Shown here one piece after another: positions 58,826 to 64,000 of a stretch of 64,000 bases of DNA; within the stretch, counting starts at the first letter, position 1, and every line of letters starts with the position of its first letter. The DNA comes from Gammaproteobacteria bacterium MFB021. GTDB taxonomy: Bacteria > Pseudomonadota > Gammaproteobacteria > Pseudomonadales > Halomonadaceae. A program made the position numbers and the translations under genes. The notes beneath the pieces are model-generated. The model was given only the letters and a program-made list of their open reading frames with translations, was not told the DNA's origin and did no database searches. The DNA lies in NCBI GenBank assembly GCA_000737985.1, contig JNVT01000051.1:124001-188000 (forward strand). Direction: 5' to 3'.

Positions 58826-59673
58826 GCGGGGCTCGGCTCGCCGCGGTGCTGAGCCAGAGCGCCTTTGTCGATACCTTCGAATGCCTGCACCCGGATATGC
58901 GCACCGCTGGCCTGGGCGATCTGCCGAGCGAGCCAGGCGGCGATATGCTCTACCGTCGTGGGCGCGGGCAGGATATGACAGCGCTCTCGCGGCAAGCGCA
59001 GTTGAAACTGCCCCTGGGCACTGCGATAGCGCACCTTGAGCGGACCGCTCTCGCGTGGATTGAGCGCATCTTCTTCGTCGACCAGGTAGCTGTGGTCGAG
59101 CTGCCGCGACCAGTGAGCCTCGAGCTCCGGGTCGCGCTGGCCGTCACGCCAGATGCGCAGATGCGAGCGGTGGCCATGGGCAATGCGCTGGCAATTCCCG
59201 GCGTGGTGCTTGAGGCCGTGGCTGTAGGTGTAGATGGCGCCGTCGGCAAGCTCCTCGCGCAGGCGTACGCGGATCGCTTCCACCCGCGGCGGAGGGCGCT
59301 TGCTCAGCTCCTGGCTGAGATAGGCGCCGAGGCGTTCGGCGTTGATCTCACCCCAGGGCAGGAGAGTGAAGGCCTGGCGCGGTGCCCGCACCTCGAACGA
59401 ATAGGGCAGCTCGGCACTCAGATGCAACCCTTCCAGGCACTCTTCGACCTTGACTCCGGTGGCTTGGGCCGGCACCAGCAGGGTGTGATCGAGGCCGGCG
59501 TCCAGGCGCGACTTGATCCACGGCTTGACCTCGCCGAAGTCGAACAGCATCCCGTCCTCGCCGAGCTCGCCATCGAGCTCGACGTCGACGTGCCAGCTCG
59601 CCCCCATCAGGCCGAGCTGCGGTGACCAGATCGAGGCGTCGATATTGGTCAGGTTGTTCACGAACAGGGTCAT
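58822..59673 (-). CDS. queD: Tandem-domain 6-carboxytetrahydropterin synthase-like protein (QueD)
   Basis: 283 aa, more than twice the usual QueD length. Two T-fold domains are seen. The N-terminal one (1–125) has GMLFDFGEVKPW and a first LDHTLL but no Cys/HGH. The C-terminal one (125–283) has the catalytic cysteine and zinc histidines HHAGNCQRIAHGHRSHL, a second LDHSYL, PTTVEHIA and the final FEGIDKGA but lacks GM-DF. Each domain therefore supplies part of a normal QueD site. The enzyme would make 6-carboxytetrahydropterin for queuosine. Its start overlaps the queE stop by one base. Confidence 0.8.
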   Translation of the reverse strand: MTLFVNNLTNIDASIWSPQLGLMGASWHVDVELDGELGEDGMLFDFGEVKPWIKSRLDAGLDHTLLVPAQATGVKVEECLEGLHLSAELPYSFEVRAPRQAFTLLPWGEINAERLGAYLSQELSKRPPPRVEAIRVRLREELADGAIYTYSHGLKHHAGNCQRIAHGHRSHLRIWRDGQRDPELEAHWSRQLDHSYLVDEEDALNPRESGPLKVRYRSAQGQFQLRLPRERCHILPAPTTVEHIAAWLARQIAQASGAHIRVQAFEGIDKGALAQHRGEPSPA

Positions 59674-60353
59674 CAATCGATTCCAGCGATTTTGTGCGTC
59701 TGCAGCGACAGGCGCCACTGGGGGTGGCGCAGGCAGTAGTCGACCACGCTGGCCATGGGGGCGCGGTCTGTCGCGATGCGCCCAGGTTCAGGGTCGATCG
59801 GCTGCAGGAAGAAGTGAGTGAAGTCGAGTCCGCTGAAGCGCTCAGGGTCGACGCCCGGCTGGGGGTGGACCAGCTTGAGCTCGTCGCCGCGGGTCTGGAC
59901 GAGTTTATTGTCGCCCTTGGGGCTGACACAGATCCAGTCGACGCCAGGCGGTACCGGTAGAGTGCCGTTGGTCTCCACGGCGATCTCGAAGCCGCGCGCG
60001 TGCATCGCCTCGAGCAGCGCCGGGTCGAGCTGCAGCAGCGGTTCGCCGCCGGTGAAGACGACATAGCGGCGCCCTCCGAGGCCATTCGAAGAGCTGCCCG
60101 AATGGCTATCCGCAGGGCTCTGCCAGAGTGACGCGAGGTGGGTGGCCAGCGCCTCGGCATCGGCGAAGCGGCCGCCGTTCTGGCCGTCGGTGCCGATGAA
60201 GTCGGTATCGCAGAACGTGCATTGTGCCCGGGTGCGATCGACCTCGCGCCCGGACCACAGATTGCAGCCGGTGAAACGGCAGAAAACGCTGGCGCGTCCC
60301 GATTGTGCGCCTTCGCCCTGGAGCGTGTAGAAGGCTTCCTTGACGCTATACAT
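59673..60353 (-). CDS. queE: 7-carboxy-7-deazaguanine synthase QueE
   Basis: 226 aa radical SAM enzyme. TLQGEGAQSGRASVFCRFTGCNLWSG at the start, with the cluster CxxCDTDF (QCTFCDTDFIG) and an insertion between Cys residues typical of the proteobacterial subtype, then FTGGEPLLQ. Converts 6-carboxytetrahydropterin to CDG, the step after QueD. 27 bases separate it from queC. Confidence 0.92.
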   Translation of the reverse strand: MYSVKEAFYTLQGEGAQSGRASVFCRFTGCNLWSGREVDRTRAQCTFCDTDFIGTDGQNGGRFADAEALATHLASLWQSPADSHSGSSSNGLGGRRYVVFTGGEPLLQLDPALLEAMHARGFEIAVETNGTLPVPPGVDWICVSPKGDNKLVQTRGDELKLVHPQPGVDPERFSGLDFTHFFLQPIDPEPGRIATDRAPMASVVDYCLRHPQWRLSLQTHKIAGID

Positions 60354-60380
60354 GAAGCGGGTGTCTCGATCTGGCGATGG

Positions 60381-61070
60381 TCAGGAGGTGGCGTAGGGCA
60401 GCGGGTCCGTCATCCCTAGGCTCTCAAACGCGCCCAGGCGCTCGCGGCAGCTACCGCACTCGCCGCAGGCCTGGGCCTGGCCCAGATAGCAGGTCCAGGT
60501 GTCGGCGTAGTCAAGGCCCATGGCGAGTCCGTCGGCGAGGATGCGCGTCTTGTCGGCGTGCAGGTAGGGGGCGACGATTTCGACTGCCTCGAAATTAGCA
60601 ATGGCGGCGACATCGTTCATTCGCTCGACGAACGCCGGGCGGCAGTCCGGATAGAGCACGTGATCGCCACCATGGGCGCCGTAGAAGCATTTGGCGGCAC
60701 CGATGTTGACGGCATGCCCGATCGCCAGCGAGAGCAGGATCATGTTGCGGTTGGGCACCACCGTGGCGGTGAGGTTCTCCTCGCCGTAATCGCCCTTGGG
60801 CATCTCGCGACTGGCATCGGTCAGCGCCGAGTTGCCGATCAGTCGGTGAATGGCGCGAATGTCGACCACGCGGTGGGGTACGCCGAGCGCTTGGCAGACA
60901 TGGCGGGCGACCTCCAGCTCGCGGGCATGGCGCTGGCCATAGTCGAAAGAGAGCGCGTGGACCGCGTAGCCTTCGCGCAGCGCGCGATGCAGCACGGTGA
61001 ACGAATCCATGCCGCCGGAGTAGATCACCACGGCGGGGTCGGCCGAGACGGATGTCGGAGCAGAAGTCAT
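60381..61070 (-). CDS. queC: 7-cyano-7-deazaguanine synthase QueC
   Basis: 229 aa. ATP pyrophosphatase loop YSGGMDS (residues 17–23), [10 protein letters not shown], and the zinc cysteines [15 protein letters not shown]. Turns CDG into preQ0 with ATP and ammonia. The start overlaps the asparaginase stop by four bases (ATGA). Confidence 0.94.
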   Translation of the reverse strand: MTSAPTSVSADPAVVIYSGGMDSFTVLHRALREGYAVHALSFDYGQRHARELEVARHVCQALGVPHRVVDIRAIHRLIGNSALTDASREMPKGDYGEENLTATVVPNRNMILLSLAIGHAVNIGAAKCFYGAHGGDHVLYPDCRPAFVERMNDVAAIANFEAVEIVAPYLHADKTRILADGLAMGLDYADTWTCYLGQAQACGECGSCRERLGAFESLGMTDPLPYATS

Positions 61071-62143
61071 GCGGAATCTACCTGTGGCGTGAACGCGCCG
61101 CGCTCGCCGACCAGCGGGGTGAGGAAGCGGCGTCTGAGTTCCTCCTGGGGCAGGTCCTGGGCGAGCAGGTGCGTCAGTTTGCAGCAGGCGGCCTCGACGG
61201 TCATGTCATCACCCGACATGACGCCGATGTCGTTGAGTATCTGGCCGCTGGCGTAGGTGCCGGGAGCGGCGCCGCCGATCGGACACTGGCTGAGGGCGAC
61301 CAGCGGCTTGCCCTCGGCGGCGGCGCGCGCGAGCACGCCGATCAGTGCCGGATCGTCGGGCAGGTTGCCGCTGCCCCAGCACTCCAGCACCGCGCCGGCC
61401 ACCTGGGGGGCTTCGAGCCAGCGTTCGACCAGTGTGGCATCGATGCCGGGCCACAGCGTCACGCGGACCACTTGGGGCGCTGGTTCCCGTGCCGGGAGTT
61501 CGAATCGCGGGGCGCCATCGTCGTCGCGCCAGGCGCGCGCGGGATAGAGTACGGCCACGCCATCCACCAACTCCCCAAGGAGCGGCCAGTTGGGACTTTC
61601 GAAGCCGGTGTCGTCACGCGTATACCACTTGCGCGCACGGCAGCCGCGCAGCAGCCGGCCATGAAAGCACAGGCCGACTTCGCGCCAGCCCGGGGTGGCG
61701 GCGAAGGCCAGTGAGGCTTCCAGGTTGTCCAGCGCGTCGCTGTCGGGCTGGCCCAGCGGACGCTGCGAGCCGGTCACCACCACTGGTTTGGTCAGCCCTT
61801 GCAACTGAAAGGCCAGCGTCGAGGCGCACCAGGCGAGGGTATCGGTGCCGTGGAGGATGACGAAGCCGGCATAGGCTTCGTGCTGCGCCGCGATCAGCGC
61901 GGCGAGCGCCGACCAGTCGGCGAAGGTCGCGCTGCTGGAGTCGATCGGCTCGGGAGATTCCCATAGCACGTAGGCCGGCAGCGCACGTCGCCGCAGCGGC
62001 GGCAGTGTCGCCAGCGCCGCCTCCAGGCGCGCCGCCATGTCGCCCGCGGGGATCAATCCGCGGCTCGAGGCCTGCATGCCGATGGTGCCGCCAGCGTAAA
62101 TGACGAGCAGCGGCAGCGGTGTCGTATCAGAGGTCGTAACCAC
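61067..62143 (-). CDS. L-asparaginase, type I
   Basis: 358 aa cytoplasmic-type asparaginase (no signal peptide). First threonine in YAGGTIGMQ, second catalytic set in HGTDTLAW, and a conserved Lys region near [13 protein letters not shown]. It hydrolyses asparagine to aspartate and ammonia. Starts with GTG behind AAGGTGA and overlaps the upstream CBS gene by 17 bases and queC by 4. An unusual partner in a queuosine operon. Confidence 0.87.
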   Translation of the reverse strand: MVTTSDTTPLPLLVIYAGGTIGMQASSRGLIPAGDMAARLEAALATLPPLRRRALPAYVLWESPEPIDSSSATFADWSALAALIAAQHEAYAGFVILHGTDTLAWCASTLAFQLQGLTKPVVVTGSQRPLGQPDSDALDNLEASLAFAATPGWREVGLCFHGRLLRGCRARKWYTRDDTGFESPNWPLLGELVDGVAVLYPARAWRDDDGAPRFELPAREPAPQVVRVTLWPGIDATLVERWLEAPQVAGAVLECWGSGNLPDDPALIGVLARAAAEGKPLVALSQCPIGGAAPGTYASGQILNDIGVMSGDDMTVEAACCKLTHLLAQDLPQEELRRRFLTPLVGERGAFTPQVDSA

Positions 62144-62750
62144 GGATCACCTTGCAGATCGAAGCGAAGGTGCGCGCTTCCGGCGGGTGGTTGAGATCGA
62201 CACTCAGCGCACGACTGATATCGGAAGCGGAAATCATGCCGCGAATGCGCTCACCGCCCTGGCCGTCCGGCTCGGTGACCAGGACGTGCTGATCGCCGGA
62301 AGATTTCAGCGTCTCGACCAGGTCACCGACACTGGCGTGGGAGACCCGGCTGTAGGAGAGCGCGTGCAGCTCGCTGCGCGGCGTCTGGATCATCTCCGCG
62401 GTCACTTCGTCGCGTCCGATCTGATGCTGCTGCATGGCCAGTGTGACGCGTCGGCCGCCGATCAGTTCGCGCGCATTGACCACGCCAGTGAAACGGCCTT
62501 CCGGATTGATCAGCATCAGCAGCCGAACGCCGGCCTGCTTCATGGTTTCCAGCGCCTGATCGACGGAGCTCGAGGTCGGCAGCGTGTGCGGGCGGCTGAT
62601 ACTGAAGTCGGTGACCAGCAGCACTGCCGGGCTCTCCAGCGTGACGCTGTGCGTCGGCGATTCGGGCTGTACGATACCACTGACACCATCGAGGCTAGCC
62701 AGCGGTAGCGCGGTGAAGTGGATCTTGGAGGGGTGGGGGGTCTTGTCCAT
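62127..62750 (-). CDS. CBS-domain pair protein
   Basis: 207 aa. Two CBS motifs, about residues 45–110 (VDQALETMKQAGVRLLMLIN, RFTGVVNAREL) and 120–200 (VGDLVETLKSSGDQHVLVTE, GMISASDISRAL). Such pairs sense adenine nucleotides or bind SAM. No attached catalytic domain. First gene of the operon; GGGAGA stands before ATG. Its specific role is unknown. Confidence 0.8.
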   Translation of the reverse strand: MDKTPHPSKIHFTALPLASLDGVSGIVQPESPTHSVTLESPAVLLVTDFSISRPHTLPTSSSVDQALETMKQAGVRLLMLINPEGRFTGVVNARELIGGRRVTLAMQQHQIGRDEVTAEMIQTPRSELHALSYSRVSHASVGDLVETLKSSGDQHVLVTEPDGQGGERIRGMISASDISRALSVDLNHPPEARTFASICKVIRGYDL

Positions 62751-62766
62751 CGAAAATCTCCCGGTA

Positions 62767-62814
62767 AGTGTTTGAATCGAGAAGTATCTAAGTGTCTGAA
62801 TCGAGATGTATCTA
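62767..62814. repeat. 24-base tandem repeat, two copies, before the CBS gene
   Basis: AGTGTTTGAATCGAGAAGTA plus TCTA is followed by AGTGTCTGAATCGAGATGTA plus TCTA. The two copies differ at two positions. Upstream of the CBS-gene start on the minus strand. Confidence 0.75.
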
Positions 62815-62832
62815 CATGAAGGAAGAGCGCTG

Positions 62833-62874
62833 CCGGCCTGCCACGCTGACGTCGCTCACGCGGTGGCAGGTCGG
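62833..62874 (-). other. Hairpin after the unrecognised gene
   Basis: CCTGCCAC (62837–62844) pairs with GTGGCAGG (62863–62870), extendable by GCCG/CGGC outside, with an 18-base loop. No T-run follows on the minus strand, so termination is uncertain. Confidence 0.4.
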
Positions 62875-62896
62875 CTGATAAGAGAGCGGCGCGATA

Positions 62897-63397
62897 TCAG
62901 CCGCGCTGCTGCAGGTCGCCACGCACGCTATCCAGGAAGGTGATGAAGCGTGTATCACGCGCGTCGTCGTGGCGGTCGGTGCGACAGCCGAGCTTGAGAC
63001 TGTTCTGCATCAGCAGTTCGTCATAGATGTCCAGCGTGATCTTGATGCCGCTATCTGGGGTGGGCGTCAGGGTCCCCTGCTCAAGCGTGAACCCCTCGAA
63101 CAGGGTGGCGCGGATACGCGTGGTGCCACCTTCGGTGAGCACTCGGCGCACGAAAAGCCAGCCCTCGCAGGCCAGATTGTCGCCGTTCTCGCGCTGGCGC
63201 TGGAACAGGGTGCGATAGCTCGCGCCCTCCTTGGCGCCGCGATCCGCCATGCTGCGGTAGGCTTCGGTGACACGCGATGCCATGGCCCCGGTCTCGGCCA
63301 GCTTGCGCACGGCGGCCTGATGCTCGCGCGACAGCTGATCCTGGCGCTGGAAGCGCTGCCACAGGCGGTAGTCGGCGTACAGGGAGTTCGCGTCCAT
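62897..63397 (-). CDS. Unrecognised conserved-looking protein
   Basis: 166 aa, no signal peptide or membrane segment. The N-terminal half is helical and charged (DYRLWQRFQRQDQLSREHQA); the C-terminal half has strands (RATLFEGFTLEQGTLTPTP, GIKITLDIYDELLM) and the end FITFLDSVRGDLQQRG. GGAGAA precedes the ATG at 63397. Coding is supported by high third-position GC on this strand. I know no function. It lies 146 bases upstream of the CBS–que operon on the same strand and divergent from fliD. Confidence 0.65.
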   Translation of the reverse strand: MDANSLYADYRLWQRFQRQDQLSREHQAAVRKLAETGAMASRVTEAYRSMADRGAKEGASYRTLFQRQRENGDNLACEGWLFVRRVLTEGGTTRIRATLFEGFTLEQGTLTPTPDSGIKITLDIYDELLMQNSLKLGCRTDRHDDARDTRFITFLDSVRGDLQQRG

Positions 63398-63552
63398 GTC
63401 TTCTCCAGTAATGACGAATCGTCAGCCGCCTATGATCGCCTATTCGGCCGTCCTCTGGCCACCCGCGCGTGCCCGCGCGACGTGTAAGTTGCCGGCGTGA
63501 GACGTGTTCACGCCTTGCCCTCGTGGCGACATAAAGATGCTGCGGTAAATGC

Positions 63553-63580
63553 TAAAGTTTTGTGCGTCGTCGGCCGATCA
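63553..63580 (+). promoter_or_regulatory. Sigma-28 (FliA) promoter of fliD
   Basis: TAAAGTTT, 12 bases, GCCGATCA, against the consensus TAAAGTTT-N11-GCCGATAA. It is 88 bases before the fliD ATG, which is the expected class of promoter for this gene. Confidence 0.65.
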
Positions 63581-63668
63581 TGTGATAAGACGACCCGAAT
63601 CACGCCTATTCAGCCGCTGCGCGCGGGCCCGGCGTGGTAGAAATGGCATCCAGAACGAGAGAGGCATC

Positions 63669-64000
63669 ATGGCTAGCATAGCGTCCCTGGGTATCGGCTC
63701 CGGCCTGGATCTGAACGGGCTGCTTGGCGATCTCGAAAAAGCCGAGAACAAGCGGCTCGAACCGATCGCTGCGCAGCAGAGCAGCTACAAGACCAAGCTG
63801 TCGGCTTTCGGCAAGCTGGAGAGCTCGCTGAATGCGCTGCGCGATGCGGCCGGCAAGCTCGGCGATCCGGCCACCTTCACCGCCGTCGGCAGCGAGGTGA
63901 CCGGCAGCGCGATGAGCGTCTCCACGGGCAAGGGCGCCGAGGCGGGTCGTTATCAGATCGAGGTGTCGCAGCTGGCCCAGGCGCAGTCTTCTGCCTCCAA
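63669..64000 (+). CDS. fliD: Flagellar hook-associated protein 2 FliD (3' partial)
   Basis: First 110 residues before the window ends. The start MASIASLGIGSGLDLNGLL and the helical ENKRLEPIAAQQSSYKTKLS, then FTAVGSEVTGSAMSVSTGKG and GRYQIEVSQLAQAQ are typical of the FliD N-terminus. FliD forms the filament cap and promotes flagellin polymerisation. GAGAGG stands before ATG, and a sigma-28 promoter is upstream. It implies a flagellar cluster just outside the window. Confidence 0.9.
   Translation, partial: MASIASLGIGSGLDLNGLLGDLEKAENKRLEPIAAQQSSYKTKLSAFGKLESSLNALRDAAGKLGDPATFTAVGSEVTGSAMSVSTGKGAEAGRYQIEVSQLAQAQSSAS

Noticed and set aside
62969-63487. Plus-strand frame of 172 codons over the unrecognised gene
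   Set aside because: It lacks a ribosome site, would run into the fliD promoter region and has low-complexity Ala/Leu/Gly content. The minus-strand frame has GGAGAA and a more protein-like pattern.

Overview
The window is an ordinary-looking chromosomal segment of a GC-rich gammaproteobacterium, most probably a member of the Halomonadaceae (Halomonas/Salinicola-like). The reasons are the conserved blocks tRNA–tig–clpP–clpX–lon–hupB–ppiD and lexA/psrA/nagZ, the ppsR/ppsA divergent pair, a GlpSTPQUV-type glycerol ABC importer, and the high G+C at third codon positions. I see no phage, insertion-sequence transposase, CRISPR array, rRNA operon or replication origin. The accessory material is limited to small repeats and one MITE-like palindrome. 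The species cannot be fixed from sequence alone.

Layout. 1–6.1 kb: a glycerol ABC importer (two different ATPases, two permeases, a small DUF2160 membrane protein and a periplasmic binding protein), cut at its 5' end by the window edge. 6.2–11.2 kb: an HDOD signalling protein, free-methionine-sulfoxide reductase, the methionine importer MetNIQ and a TetR regulator. 11.4–15 kb: riboflavin synthase, three nucleobase phosphoribosyltransferases (apt, gpt, upp) and uracil-DNA glycosylase. 14.9–18.6 kb: a molybdenum-cofactor cluster mobA–mobB–moaCD (fused)–moaE–moaA. 18.7–19.3 kb: a small H-NS-like protein with an AT-hook tail and a possible sRNA. 19.4–26.6 kb: an RNase J-type nuclease, purU, the lexA–dinB SOS operon, psrA, nagZ and hpt. 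26.7–33.4 kb: ppsR/ppsA, a membrane-anchored glycerophosphodiesterase, an outer-membrane beta-barrel and an orphan Rossmann-like protein. 33.5–41 kb: acnB, miaE and a 1301-residue SARP/AAA/TPR regulator. 41.1–47.4 kb: lpxH, ppiB, glnS–cysS, mtnN and folD. 47.6–48.2 kb: a tRNA cluster Pro-Arg-His-His. 48.5–58.4 kb: tig–clpP–clpX–lon–hupB–ppiD and an MDR-family reductase. 58.6–63.4 kb: a tightly overlapping minus-strand operon CBS–asparaginase–queC–queE–queD–ykgJ, preceded by an unrecognised gene. 63.7 kb to the end: the start of fliD behind a sigma-28-like promoter.

How the genes fit together. The glycerol importer, the glycerophosphodiesterase, PEP synthase with its regulator PpsR, and aconitase B fit growth on glycerol and gluconeogenic substrates. 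LexA and DinB form a self-contained SOS unit with two operator-like boxes. The que genes make the 7-deazaguanine precursor preQ0, and the coupled asparaginase could in principle supply the ammonia QueC needs. The Moco cluster supplies molybdopterin, with MoaC and MoaD on one polypeptide. No wholly new system stands out. The most unusual items are the complementary degenerate ATPase pair of the glycerol importer, the MoaC–MoaD fusion, the tandem complementary QueD, the AT-hook H-NS-like protein, the multi-domain SARP-like regulator, and a G-run tract in the lexA/psrA control region.
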